64,000 nt of DNA from Leucocoprinus leucothites (lineage: Eukaryota; Basidiomycota; Agaricomycetes; Agaricales; Agaricaceae). Made by a program: the position numbers and the translations under genes. The notes beneath the pieces are model-generated. The model saw nothing but the letters and a program-made list of their open reading frames with translations, did no database searches and had not been told where the DNA came from. Shown here one piece after another: positions 11,427 to 23,346 of this stretch (positions are counted from its first letter, which is position 1; every line of letters starts with the position of its first letter). The stretch covers positions 1-64,000 of the forward strand of contig JAACJO010000048.1 in NCBI GenBank assembly GCA_013368445.1, in the 5' to 3' direction.

Positions 11427-12745
11427 GACTCTGCTTGAAGGTCTAGGAGGTAAGAGAGACGGTTTTCTTGAATGATAACCATGAATACTCACCTTGAGCA
11501 TGATTAACAGTGATGGCATGTACACTTCACTAATCATTCTGATTTAGTTGTTCACTTTGTTGTATCTTGTCTGCCCCCATCTCATCATAATATGCTTCAT
11601 TCCTTGATGCATTGGTACCCTTCATACTCTTGGACCTTACTTGGTTCTCGACTCCTTTGAATCCTGTTCTATGCTTGCCCTTCAAACTTCTTCAAACTCG
11701 ACCACAGAATAGCATAAACTATCTAACAATTTCTTCGCTCACATATGAGCTATCTCTCATTTTATTCATTGTCATATCTTAGTTAAATTGCAATTTGACT
11801 TCACAGAAGTGTCTAAGAGGAGCTACACATTGGGTACTAACAAATGGAGGACAAAGAGGCCATTAAACAGTGAGGAGGCCCACTTTGAGCCACAGAACTT
11901 GAGGGCCAGCACTCACATGAGCATCTGCCACATTACAGTGGTCATAGGTTAGAACAGGATCAATTTAGGGTTGACTACATTACATAAGCAACTTAAAACA
12001 TTACCCACCTTGCTGGCTCACCAGGACGAGCTAGTAGGGCAAACTGAGCACAAACCATACAGAAGAAAACTAAAGAGAAATAAAGTGGAGAACAACATTG
12101 AAGGCAGTTCAAACAAAAGCACTTCCCATCAAACCAAAGCAGTGACTCCAGAACACTGACATACAACCTCCCACATTAACTCCATCCTTATGCTGTTGAT
12201 CAATGATCAACCCTTTCAGATCTACCAATCACCTATGACATGAGGTCAACTCTCTCTTGCCTGGCCATACTCCATTCTTGAGTACTGCAGTGTCAGGAAT
12301 ACATGGCCATTTCAGAAAAATGGATGATACTGGAGTAGTCTCATGTTATATACTGCACTGACCATCACACTCCTGAATTACAACCCATTTATGGAAATCT
12401 ATGGTAAGAGGAGCGAAAATTTGAGTACCAATGTGAGTGTATTGCTAGTTTCGGAAAAGGCTGTAGGATGCCATTACTGTGCAGTCAGAGCAAGTACTCT
12501 ACACCTTCGATCCTTCTGTGGTCTCTCTAGTAGTCTGAAGTGAACACTGTCTGAAGCAAACTCTGCCAGGTGCAATAAGACAGGGTGCATGCAAATTGTC
12601 ATGTACACTGAGGCAAGTCACCCCCTATGCTTCTGTAAGTACAGCCCTCACTGTCCTTTAGCCAGACACAACACTGGCCATCCACTGCATTCACATTCAA
12701 GATGGACTGTTCACCTTTAATGGTGACCAGGCCTTTGCTACTGCC
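11427..12745. other. Spacer with weak exon-like ORFs
   Basis: There are two small plus frames. The one at 11971-12159 has a basic stretch, YRRKLKRNK, that could be a degenerate exon; the other (12343-12543) has no recognisable feature. Neither has a supported start or family match. Confidence 0.3.
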
Positions 12746-13052
12746 ATGAATTTCCCAGCGACAAAGTATTCAATTTTCGATACAAATATCAAGACATTCA
12801 TTGAAATACCAACTCAAGCCCACTTCCCATCCAACCTCAATGGGATTCAGTACCTGTTCTTTGTTGTCAAACCACAAGACCTTGACAATACAAGATGCCT
12901 ACACTTAAGCAAAGTCAAGGAACGGTTACAGGAATTCTGCGAATGTCCTGCCTCTTATTCTTGCACCAACAAGTCTTCACCTGGCACATCAGCTAAGGAC
13001 ACACCTTCTTTGAAATCGCCCTCACCTCCAACATCACCTCCAATCAGATCTA

Positions 13053-14645
13053 CAGTGGCTCAAAAAACTGTCCCAATGTTTTCGCATTTTGGACATATTT
13101 GCTAATACCAGGGCAGATATATGGCCTAGCATCCTGAAAATATTCACACAGGTACCTTGACATATTGGGAGCATATATTCCCATGATCACATGACCTTGT
13201 CCATCAATGAATTAGTAATGAATTATTAAAAATATCTACTCATTGGGACAGTTTTTTGACCCCCTGTCAGCCTCCCAGTATCTATCTTGTAACATGCCAG
13301 GGGAGCATCAGGGCAGGTGTGGGAGTAGTAAACAAGATCATGTGACCTTGGTTGACATGTTGAGATGGCTACAACTGTCTTTCTTCCTGCCACTACATCA
13401 TGAAAGCTATCTCCTCTACCTAATACTCCCAAGTCACTTCTCTTCTCAAAGATGGCTATTCCTTGTGCCATATTGAACATAAAACTGGTCTAGGCAAGTC
13501 TACTATTGGGAGGATCAATAAAGAAGTTGATGGGGACAAGGAAAACAACAAGGGAGGACGTCCTTCCAAGCTTTCTCCTCATGATAAAAAAGCAATAATT
13601 CACCAAATAACCTCTGGAAAGCTAGATAATGCTGTCCAGGCTACAAATTTCATTAACTCTACTCTGTCTGACCCTGTCACACCCCAAACTGTCAGAAATA
13701 CCCTTCAGGATAATGGATTTTGCTCTGTAACCAAGATCAAATGACCTCTACTCAAAAAGCAACATTGTGAGGAATGCCTTGACTCTGCACATGAACATAG
13801 GAATTGGACAGTGGAGGACTGGAAGAGGGTGTTGTGGACAGATGAAACAAAGATCAACAGGATTGGGTCAGATGCAAAGGTGTATACCTGGAAGGAGAGG
13901 GGGGAACCACTGTCAGATAGGACCACTCTCCCTACTGTCAAACATGGAGGAGGTGGTAACATGATGGTGTGGGGGTGTATGGGGTGGAATGGGGTAGGAA
14001 AGCTGATAGAGGTTCAAGGGAATATGGATGCAGTGAAATACTGCGAGATTTTGGACAATGGGGTGGTGGAAAGCTTTGAAAAGTTGGAGATGGAGGAGGA
14101 GGAGAGGATATTCCAGCAGGATAATGACCCAAAACACACCTCAAAACTGGGACAACAATGGTTTGTGGACAACAACATCCAAGTTCTATCATGCCCTGCA
14201 CAATCCCCTGACCTAAATCCCATTGAACACCTCTGGACCTACCTGAAGGACCAGCTGAAGGCATATGAAAGACCACCTAAGGGAGTATTTGAATTGTGGG
14301 AGAGGCTAGTAGAGGAGTGGAATAAGAATCCAGCAGAAAGGTGCCAAAGGCTGATAGAAACCATGCCCAGAAGGATTGAGGCAGTTGTCAGGGCAAGAGG
14401 AGGTCATACAAAGTATTGAGTAGGTAGATAACAGAGGGTCAAAAAACTGTCCCAATGAGTAGATATTTTCGATAATTCATTAATAATTCATTGATGGACA
14501 AGGTCATGTGATCATGGGAATATATGCTCCCAATATGTCAAGGTACCTGTGTGAATATTTTCAGGATACTAGGCCATATATCTGCCCTGGTATTAGCAAA
14601 TATGTCCAAAATGCGAAAACATTGGGACAGTTTTTTGAGCCACTG
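13053..14645 (+). mobile_element. Tc1/mariner DNA transposon, nearly intact, with long TIRs
   Basis: A 1593-bp element flanked by TA (13051-13052 and 14646-14647). Terminal inverted repeats of about 215 bp (13053-13267 and 14431-14645) differ at only about five positions by eye, implying recent insertion. Each TIR begins CAGTGGCTCAAAAAACTGTC and ends inside with the inverted motif CATTGGGACAGTTTTTTGAC, so each arm is itself bounded by an approximately 20-bp inverted pair. The transposase lies between the TIRs and ends about 11 bp before the right one. TA target, long TIRs and a DDE transposase of this type are standard for the superfamily. Confidence 0.9.
13364..14419 (+). pseudogene. Tc1/mariner transposase, one stop and a probable frameshift
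   Basis: The N-terminal helix-turn-helix text reads LLKDGYS and KTGLGKSTIGRINKEV (about 13446-13530), then GGRPSKLSPHDKKAI, the usual second DNA-binding half. The catalytic part has WTDETKI (first Asp, about 13838), QQDNDPKHTS (second Asp, about 14120) and SPDLNPIEHLW (Glu, about 14230), the DD34E arrangement of Tc1. The frame is interrupted by a TGA at 13742-13744. The likely start ATG at 13364 lies in a different frame from the HTH, with a TGA soon after, suggesting at least one more lesion near 13405-13440. It is therefore probably inactive itself, but the ends could be mobilised in trans. Confidence 0.85.
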
Positions 14646-15059
14646 TACATCAAAGGAGCTGAAGGAGCTCAAGTAGAAGTGGTCTATCAAGATCAAGATC
14701 AAAACCATGAATTTAACTATTAATGTTGGTAGTTCAAGTGTGAAATACGACAGTAACGACAATGAACCTCTGGTAAGAAATGTGGTCTCACTACCCACAG
14801 TACCTTTATAAATGATTTCCTAGGTCATCAAGAGGGCAAGGGCAAGAACTATTGTTGAGTCTGAAGACAAAAGCGATGAAACTGAAGTCAGTCTTGGTTG
14901 TTACTCTCCACTTTTAAATAACATGTGCTCACTGCATTTCAGGTGCATGGCAAAAATCAAAGTTTGAACAGTGATAGAAACATTGTTCTTGCACCTGACA
15001 GTGACGACGACTAAGATGAAGTGAGTGCCATTATCATCATTCAGTATAGTAAGACCAAT

Positions 15060-15354
15060 CATTGTGCATCCAGAGTCCATTCCTACTACCTTCAGCTGTC
15101 AGAACAAGTATGGATGGCATAGATATAGATAATTATGTGTTTAGATCACTACTTCTGTAGTCTACAACTGCAACTAGTGAATGATCCTGAAATTTCAGCC
15201 ATGCTCTGTCTGAACTCCTCAAAAATGAATAGCAACATTTGCACAGGAGGGATTTTCTGTAGAGTGTATCTGTTTTATGTTCCAGTAAGATTTCAGCGAG
15301 CCATATTCACCAAGCTCCATGGGAAATATAGTGAAGGGAAGGTGGGATAGGTGA
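15060..15354 (+). other. Segment with a 71-codon ORF, no support as a gene
   Basis: The plus frame 15135-15350 is Leu/Cys-rich and has no family motif. It may be downstream sequence of IYD gene 3. Nothing else is seen. Confidence 0.25.
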
Positions 15355-16350
15355 GTGCGGATGTGTTTGCGAGCATGACAGCATCTGTCTGTCATTGGTT
15401 CTGACCCAAGTAGATAGCTTGATTATTAATTATTTTTAATGAGATTTTAATCAAAATGATAACTCAGCGCTCGTGCGACAATATGAGACGTTGCTGAGGA
15501 GTGAAACTGTGATGAAGACAGTTGGTTTTAGTGAGAACGATATCGAAAAGCTCAAACTTAAGAGCTTAAACTGAGTCAGAGAGATGGGGTCAATTTCACT
15601 AAAGAAAAACGGAAATACATCGCAGTATTTAAAGCTACGGTTCTAAGACTATTTACAATGCTGCAGGTGACTATAGAGAGCAGGATGGAGCAGTTTACGA
15701 GACGATTTGTCGAGATTTTGTAAGGGAAAGGGAATTCTAAGGAATATTAGTGGTGGAGAAGTAGGTGGAGAGAAGGGTCCATGTGGCTGTTTAGACCTAC
15801 ACTATTACATTAGGCGATGAGACGAAACGATAGCGGTTGAGCCGGAGCACGAATGACGATTTTATTAGATATTTAGAAGGAGAAAGAGAGGAGGAATGGA
15901 AAAGGGAATATAAAACAAACATTAAATGTTCGGACTTTTGTCAGTTGGATGACAAGCCCTAACCCGGTTGCGTTGAGGCGTTGGTGCCGAGTGCGAAATA
16001 TGCATAGCAAGTATTAAAAGGAAAGTGTAGAATGGAGAGAGGAAAGGGCCATGTGGAATTGAAAGAGGAAAGGGGAAAGTTGAGGGGGATAGTGGCTGTA
16101 AGCAGCGGCTACTGAGTGTTGAATCTGCAGGGTTGTCTTGATATAGTTGCCGGCTATGTTTGGCGATCGGTTTGTTGCCAGGGTAGTGGGATATCGGTTA
16201 GTATATGAGGAGTTGTCAAAGAGGGAGGGGACTTAATCAGTAGTAGAGAGAGGACGTGTGACAGCAGTGATATGATGTCATGCAATGTCCGATCTCTACA
16301 ATAGTGCCTTATAAAAATGGCCTGACAAGCTCTGGGGTGGTGGAACAAAC
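15355..16350. repeat. CpG-richer anonymous segment, candidate LTR remnant
   Basis: About 1 kb with clearly more CG dinucleotides (GCTCGTGCGAC, GACGAAACGATAGCGG, CCCGGTTGCG) than the flanking DNA, purine-rich on the plus strand and without a coding frame. It is compositionally like the young LTRs at 39.5 and 47.6 kb but shares no sequence with them that I can see. Termini and target duplication were not found, so the class is inference. Confidence 0.3.
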
Positions 16351-16655
16351 TGCACCTTCAGCAAGAATTAAAATTTCAACGAAAACCAATACACTTGAAT
16401 GAAACCCTAAAAGGTATGGCTATTTAGAAACTATGAATAGAGGGTGTTTGGAGGTCCAGAAAACTCAATTGTCATGAAGAATGACAGTAGCCTCGCTCAC
16501 AGTACTTTGACTCTACAGCCTGACTATCCTAGCTGTTGTATACATGGTAGAATGACAAAACTGTTTAAAATTTGAAGAACAATACTCCTTTAAACTTGGC
16601 AGGATACCCTTGTCAATTTCAAGTATGACATAACTCATGACACAAAATACAGGGC

Positions 16656-17586
16656 TCACCTACTCAAAGCACCTACCCCATGGAGCACCAGGAAGACTGA
16701 TACTGGAAACAAGCAATACTTTGCTATCTGAATTGTCAGTGAGGCCTTTGGATCCTGAAGATGCACTGTATTGGATCGGATTATCGGATGATAAATGGGA
16801 GAGGACACTCTACTAAGAATGGTAAGCCTGAATCTTATGGTCCCTCTAATCAACCACTATTCCACTGACAAGAGGCCTAGGGGCTATAGGAGTTGACATT
16901 ATGCAACACCTATTTGGCAGTATAAATTGGACAATGGAATGGAAGTTACTTATCAGTGGTGGATACTCACACTACAAATTAAATTAATAAACAAATGTAT
17001 CAATTGAGCTAATGAGGACAACCATCCCTTGGAGAGGTCAAGGGTCAAAAGAATATTCCAGTGCACCAACACTAATGAGTGTTAGAAATCCACTAAGCCG
17101 GTGGCAGCAGCTTTTGCTCTCAATGTCAAACATAATTGAACCTGATAATAGAGAGGTACAGAAGCATTCTCTGGTCACCAAAGGGTCCGAGAGTGCATTG
17201 GAAGAAACTATTTTCCTCTACCAAATGGCCCAAAGACTGTCCACCCTGCAAAGAAAGACTAATGTCCTAAGAGAAAAATTAGATCCCGCTGGAGATGAGA
17301 GGAACATAATTAGGGGCCATCACAGATGTGTGACAACTGGCTATCTACTGGTAACCATCCATAACTCTCAGATTGGATTGGATTGGATGGAATATTGCCA
17401 GATGAGGATGGTACCCTGACCATAACCGGTTTAAAAATAGACTTATATTCCTCATATGGAATGTTTTCATCTGCCAAACAAAGCCTCTGATGTGAATTGT
17501 CAGATAATACAATGAACCCTGGCTTCAATCTTTCCACCCCTTCCCATCATCCCTGAGTTCATCCCTTGAGTCTCTCCCCTCAAGTT
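16656..17586. other. Possible exons upstream of the hAT gene
   Basis: A 135-codon plus ORF (17012-17419) includes SALEETIFLYQMAQRLSTLQ, a coiled-coil-like stretch. A minus ORF (17537-17310, KPGFIVLSDNSHQRLCLADE) overlaps it partly. Either could be real, and neither is recognised. The hAT terminal inverted repeat should lie here or further left but was not identified. Confidence 0.3.
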
Positions 17587-20500
17587 ATGCCTCCGAAAAC
17601 TGGTGCTTCTTGTTCTAAGGGGACTTTTCCCTCTCATCCTTCCTTAAACCCTCCCTCTAGGGGTTCAGATGACAGCCGAAGCTCTACTCCCCACATTACT
17701 GAGCCAAGCACTCCAGTTGTTTCAAGTGATGAAGAGGATACTCCCAGGCTATCTATCCCTGTGCAGTTCTCTCCAGTCGAACAACGTCAGAAGACTAAGG
17801 CTGCCAAGGAAATTGCTCATAAATCTGACCTGCTGTCTGGGACTTGCCAGATAATGAGATTATTGGTCTGTAAATTAGTCAAAAAATTGAATATTGAGCT
17901 CATTACAATTTTAGAGGCTGCATTTTCTCATCTCAAGTCTCCAGCATATCAGCACTTCAACATCTCACTTGATCACATTTATGAAGATGATATACCACTT
18001 GAGCTTGTCTTTGTTTTCACATACAAGACTGATCCTGCCTGACATCTACCCCATCACTGTGGTCGCACAAAAACCGGTTCTGGAACTGGTAATCTCAATA
18101 GTGGTATCAAGGCCTGTGATACTCAGACTGGTGTTACTGGTGATACCTTGGAATCAGGCTACTCTGACTCTGATGACTATGTTCCCTATTCCAAGGCTGC
18201 TCATCATGCTGTCAAGGATCCTTTTTACAAAATTGAAGTTAATATGTTGCGAAGAGAAACCACACTTCCATGTGCTGAGCAGGTTGGCTGTGACACTCAG
18301 TTACTATACCATGAGATGTCAGGGCTTGTCTGTACCAAACTCATGGTATGTCTATTCTTAGATTGATTTGTATATCCTATGAACTTACTATGATTAGTCA
18401 ACTACAAGTCCTATTCATCTAGTATTAGATGGATGGACAGCCCCAATCATAGCATCATATCTTGGTTTAGTGATTATCTGGTACAAGCAGGATAAGATCT
18501 TTTGTACTGTTCTTGAGTTTATTAGGTGTGTTTTAATAATCTGTGTATCTTGATACTTACATTATTAATTTGATAATAGACTCAAACAGAAGCATACAGG
18601 GCAATATATGGCAGAGGTAGTCTTTGATTGTCTCAAGTGCTGGGGATTGACCACAAAGGTGATTACAAATCAATACTATAATTTACTCAGACTATATACT
18701 AATCCAAATTTAGTTATTTTCAGTGTGCATGGATAATGCTGCAAACTGTAATAAGCTTGTTGAACTTCTTCCATGGTATATTCCGACTTTTCAAGGACCA
18801 CAAGCTCGGATGTGGTGTATGGCTCATATTTTGAATTTGATTGCTAAGGTATAATATTTACATCAAACTGGAACATATATTATATTGACTATATTTAATT
18901 TAGATGTTTATATCCTTCTTTTTCAAGAAAGGAAGGAAGAAGACTAATAATGCTTTACTTGCAAATGGTATTCTAGTTTCAGCTGCTGATAGCTCATCTG
19001 AGGAGACTAATGAGGTAATTGAAGAAGAGAATGATATTGATGATACAGTACTGGATGAGGATGATGGACATAGTACATTCAATCAAGAGGCTGTAATGTT
19101 ACTCTGAGATCCAACAGTTGACATTATGGCTGAAAAGGGAATCTTTGCAACATCAGCAGAGTTCCGTATGGCCCAGGAAATCATGCCTTGGGTATGTAAT
19201 TAGCTAGTATATAACTGCCATTCTAATTATAGTTTAGGTGTCTGGTCTTGCTCGTTGTATTCATGACTCATCCAATCTCCATGACCAGTTTAATGAGCTT
19301 GTCAGCCAAAACAAGAATCTTGAGGGTACTAAATGTGCACTTGACCGTTGAGTTGCCACCCATTGGAACTCTGATTTTCTTTGTCTTCAAGCACATGTCC
19401 ATTTTCAGAAGGAGGTAGAGATCATGACAGGTGTTTCAGATTATGGCTTGACCCAGTATTGGTTATCACCCAAACAGTGGAAAATAGCCAATGACCTCCT
19501 CCCTGTTCTTGAGGTACATTTTTAAATTGACACCAAGTATTAACTAACTGTAGTTTAGATTTTCAAGGAGGCCACTGATCTATTTTCAAAGGCAGAAGTT
19601 CTATTGGTCATTGATGTATTCCCCACACTACTCGATATCCGGACATACCTTGGAAATATATGTGAAGATGATGATGATGCACTGTCACCTGTCATTTGTA
19701 TTGCTGCTCAGGCAGTGATATCAATGGCTGACAAGTACATTATGTTGTGTGAAGAGTGCAAGATATATTTTATTGCAATTGGTATGTAATTTCTCATATT
19801 TTACAGCATTACTAACACTACTCAATAGTTATGTGCCCAGATCGGAAGTTACAGTGGTTCAAAGACAATGGCTATGCTTGTCCAGTTTACACAAAGCTCA
19901 AGCAGACTGTTATTGAGCGATGGGGACAGACATATCAGCCCAATTTAGCAATGACCTCAGAACCTGAGCCTACAGTTAGAGCTCTTATACTCCAAAATTA
20001 TATTTTTATTACTCACAGCTGTATTTTTCTAGTGTACTGGTAACACATATCTACAAAAGCGAACTTCTAAGAAAGCACCAGTGGGGAATCTTGATGACAT
20101 CAATACCTACTTGAAGGAGCCTGTTGTCTCTCACTTGGCAATTATTGATTCAGGTGGATATATGAAGTGGTGGAACACTGCAGCTGCAAGCCATCCAAAT
20201 CTTGCAAGAATAGGCATGGATTACTGCAGTGTGCCACAATCTGTGATTGTGACCTCTCCAATTCAATCTCCGACTATTCTTTCAATTTCTGATTCCTGTG
20301 ATTTTTCATTATCTACCATTTCTATAAATATTTTGCAGCCTGTTTCTGCTCATCATTCTATCATCTTTTCATTTGCACTCATATTTGTTTCTGCCATTCC
20401 ATTTATGTTTGTCATTCTCCATTGCATCGCATCTGTCATTGTCTATTTACCTTTCATTTATCTATTTATTTGTTTATCATCACATTGTGAGCTTTGTGAT

Positions 20501-21045
20501 ATTTATGTGTTATTTGTCCAATTTTGCGTTATCTTAAATATGTCACTACTAGCTCATGTATTACCCATTCTGAATATCAACTAAGATTCCACTCTGAATT
20601 CTCTGTCCGTTATTCCTTCAGTGTTGAATTCCAATTCGCACTGCCTGTCATCTTCCTCGTAGACCAAATCAGTTGATGCAATATCAGAAGGGTGCAGCAC
20701 ATATGCTGAAGCCAATGACCAATCTCTCTATAACTTTCGCACGCTTAGTAAGCGCCGGTATTTCGCATATCTTGACACAGTGCCCCTGGTCAGTGTATCT
20801 TATATTGTCTGTCTATCATTGGCTGATGTATTGTCACCCACAGCATCATCTGTTGATGCCGACTGGGCATTCTCTGTTGGATGACAACAGGTGAACTTTA
20901 TGCAACACAACATGACCCCAAATACATTCAAAGCTAAGATGGCACTTGGGTCCTGGGCAAGACCTGGGAATCCATTATTTCCGGGTGTCATGAAAGCAGG
21001 ACAGATCATTGCTGGAGGAGCAGAAGGTGATTCAGATGCTGAATA
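17587..21045 (+). pseudogene. hAT-superfamily transposase, multi-exon, degenerate
   Basis: The start MPPKTGASCSKGTF is followed by a degenerate BED-like zinc finger (HHCGRTKTGSGTGNLNSGIK, about 18050-18110). Next come LDGWTAPIIASYLGL (first catalytic Asp, about 18429), CMDNAANCNKLVELL (second Asp region, about 18726) and WCMAHILNLIAK. The C-terminal dimerisation region reads VTSSVDADWAFSVG near 20845, and the protein ends GGAEGDSDAE at 21045. Introns are short (for example about 18350-18430 and one ending CACAG at about 20842). Lesions are a TGA inside the zinc finger (18040), a TGA before VATHWNSD (about 19350), a TGA after AFSVG (about 20880), and the family-B LTR at 20232-20777. Without that LTR the text MDYCSVPLV joins the C-terminal exon. 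TIRs were not located. Confidence 0.8.
20232..20777 (+). repeat. Family-B solo LTR, copy B, inside the hAT gene
   Basis: 546 bp, TG...CA ends, 5-bp target duplication CAGTG (20227-20231 and 20778-20782). It contains a TATA-like CTATAAATA about 100 bp from its start, which suggests plus orientation. It interrupts the hAT transposase just before the last coding segment. The 167-codon ORF that runs into it is a read-through of transposase sequence, not a separate protein. Confidence 0.85.
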
Positions 21046-21429
21046 AATGGACAGACAAACTAAGTGAACTCATTGATTGATTGGAATGTATTTGTACGGT
21101 TTATGGATGTGTTCGATGACTCGAAATGTATACCTGCGTGTAGTAGTTAAGAATGCGTATTTATTGAGCCTAGTTTCGTGAAAATCGTTGGAGATTTGAG
21201 CAAGATGTAACATCTCAAGTGTTAGTGAAGATGTAGATCTTCCCCAATATTTGTGAATATTTGACCACAATTGTAGGTCATGCCATGCACTCATTTTTGA
21301 ACATTTTCACTTGATTTCTCTCCAAAATAGTCGGAAAAATGTATAGAAACATATTACAGTATCCTCAGAGTAAAAGAATATGCTTTATCTGTGGGTGAAA
21401 CTGCCATCCGCAGGTATCCATCCATGGCC

Positions 21430-21640
21430 ATCCATGATAACATCATCTGATGGTGTCAGTCGCAGATATGTGATGGTACCATCCATGATAACATCATCTG
21501 ATGGTGTCAGTCACAGATATGTGATGGTACCATCCATGATAACATCATCTGATGGTGTCAGTCACAGATATGTGATGGTACCATCCATGATAACATCATC
21601 TGATGGTGTCAGTCACAGATATGTGATGTTACCATCCATG
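21430..21640 (+). repeat. 51-bp tandem repeat, four units
   Basis: Units start at 21430, 21481, 21532 and 21583, with the beginning of a fifth at 21634. They are near-perfect: unit 1 differs at one base (CGC for CAC) and unit 4 at one (GTT for GGT). The unit includes ATCCATGATAACATCATCTG. Because 51 is a multiple of 3, an ORF (21380-21751) reads a 17-residue repeat, PSMITSSDGVSHRYVMV, but it lacks other gene support. The array lies about 400 bp beyond the hAT stop codon and may be subterminal to that element. Confidence 0.85.
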
Positions 21641-21759
21641 ACGGTCCCTAAACATAATAACATGACCTGTATTCATGGTAGCACCTTTGGATGGCAATGG
21701 CCCAAAATTTTCCTCGAAATGGATGACCACAAGCATGTACCGAGCTTCTAGAATCGACT

Positions 21760-22370
21760 ATGAGTTGAAAAAGGAGTTAACTTAACTAAGAGTATATATT
21801 TAGATCAAATCCAGTCATCTCTGTAAATTTCAAGTTGACGTACACTTTCTCAATAATCTATATCCTTGCCTATGATATGATTATCCCTTTGTCGAGGGGG
21901 TCACAATCTCTGAAAGAACTAAATGAAGTGTTGCAGTATCTTTGAAAGCCCAATGTAGATGAGTGTGAAGTTGAGTTCCACAGGCTTCAAGTTTAGAACA
22001 TTCGCTCAGGAATAGGCTAATGTCAAACAAGAGATCAGGAATGATAGAACAACTTCAAATCTGGCTCAAACTCTGTAGATACTCCAAACCACCCCAGTCA
22101 ATGAGCTCACCATGGCTCCAACCAGTACAAATCTGCCATGACCCATGAACAATGTATTAGCCAATGTTTTAAAGACTTTACTGACCTACCCTGGTTGTTC
22201 CTAAAGATTCTTCACTGCTGCTACTTCGTTAACCCAAAATCATGCACATCACCTTCGAAGATTGGCAAAGGTATCCATATTTGGTGCAGATCATTTGGTA
22301 TCATGAAGTGAGTGACAAGTCATTATGAGAGTTGATAAAACTCATACACTAAAAGGTCAATGCTCCCCCT
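21760..22370. other. Spacer upstream of IYD gene 4
   Basis: No ORF above 60 codons lies fully inside. Possible small upstream exons of the gene at 22371 cannot be placed. Confidence 0.3.
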
Positions 22371-22967
22371 ATGCTCATCCATGTGACCAAATACAATGGC
22401 CTGTACACAATGAACTTTTTATGCACAGAATCATTCAAGGCGAGGACTGGCTACCCTCATAAGATGCAAGACATCTATGATGTTTTGTGTAGGGCATGGA
22501 CCCCATTACACATATCTGCGCTTTATCCAAAGACCAGATACAGCCCGTTCTACATCACTAAACCTTCTTCCTTTACTACAGAAGAATACACTGACCTCAA
22601 ACACTATATTCAAGAGCTGAAGGGAGAGGCTTGGCAACTTCCTGACAACCCTTCTTATCAGAAAGAACGCACCCTTAAGGTTGGCTCATACAATGAGACA
22701 GCTTCCATTGACAAGTGTATGGATGATGCATTCAACCAGCATGCTGGTGTAGTTGAATACCCTGATGACATTTCCTACCACCTAGCTGCTGAAGTGGAGT
22801 ACTCGACCAACATTTCCAATCAGCATGCTACCAAGCTTGAATGTGATAGCCTCCTCCAAGAGACCATGACAAGGTTATGGGAAATCCACCATGTCAAAGC
22901 CATTAAGCAGGGAGAGTTTGAGGATAGTATTGGTGATTGCTGGGACCTGACATGCATAGTGAATTGA
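22371..22967 (+). CDS. IYD-family protein 4
   Basis: A 198-codon ORF. Residues about 20-75 carry the family block TGYPHKMQDIYDVLCRAW, then TPLHISALYPKTRYSPFYIT and KPSSFTTEEYTDLKHYIQEL. The C-terminal half has an internal repeat: NQHAGVVEYPDDISYHLAAE is followed by VEYSTNISNQHATKLE. The ORF is open throughout, the longest uninterrupted copy of the family here. The stretch 23090-23300 (MIREFQHFHFKGGEAKAGEN, then LPLQWLSFWAGCTHDDQIET) looks coding in one frame with a TAG and may be a further exon or a neighbouring relic. Function is unknown. Confidence 0.5.
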   Translation: MLIHVTKYNGLYTMNFLCTESFKARTGYPHKMQDIYDVLCRAWTPLHISALYPKTRYSPFYITKPSSFTTEEYTDLKHYIQELKGEAWQLPDNPSYQKERTLKVGSYNETASIDKCMDDAFNQHAGVVEYPDDISYHLAAEVEYSTNISNQHATKLECDSLLQETMTRLWEIHHVKAIKQGEFEDSIGDCWDLTCIVN

Positions 22968-23346
22968 TTTTCTCAATCGGATCACTCACTTCACAGCTTT
23001 CAGGCTAGTATAAACTCTAGTTGTCATTACTGGACAGGAATGGACTCCCTAACAACAAAGTCTGCATTGAGAAGCTATGCATACAACAAGATATCGTTAC
23101 AACAGTGTAATATATGATCAGGGAGTTTCAACATTTCCACTTCAAAGGGGGAGAAGCAAAAGCTGGAGAGAACTTCAAATTGCCTCTTCAGTGGCTGTCA
23201 TTTTGGGCAGGTTGTACACATGATGACCAAATTGAGACCACACGTCCCAAGTTCCAATAGTGGATGACATTCATCATCGAGCCAAGATACTGGCAGTAGC
23301 TGTTGGTGATGACATTGGGATTGCTCCTGTGCCCATCATCTCATCA

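Larger units (their letters stand above)
12746..15014 (+). pseudogene. IYD-family gene 3, split by a Tc1 element
   Basis: The 5' part (12746-13052) encodes a divergent family block (TKYSIFDTNIKTFIEIPTQA, then FFVVKPQDLDN) and a Pro/Ser linker ending SPPIRST. At that point the Tc1/mariner element 13053-14645 is inserted at a TA. Beyond it (14646-14772) the same frame continues as SKELKELK, an in-frame TAG, then KIKTMNLTINVGSSSVKYDS and a GTAAGA donor at 14773. Small exons follow at about 14824-14886 (ARTIVESEDKSDETE) and 14943-15014, ending APDSDDD and TAA. The C-terminal part parallels member 1 (NITMHPESKGDANEDQ). The acid-rich small exons again resemble SIM-flanking sequence. The gene is dead from the insertion and the TAG. 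Confidence 0.55.

Noticed and set aside
21380..21751. 123-codon repeat protein
   Set aside because: Open only because the 51-bp repeat is a multiple of three; no splice, start or family support.
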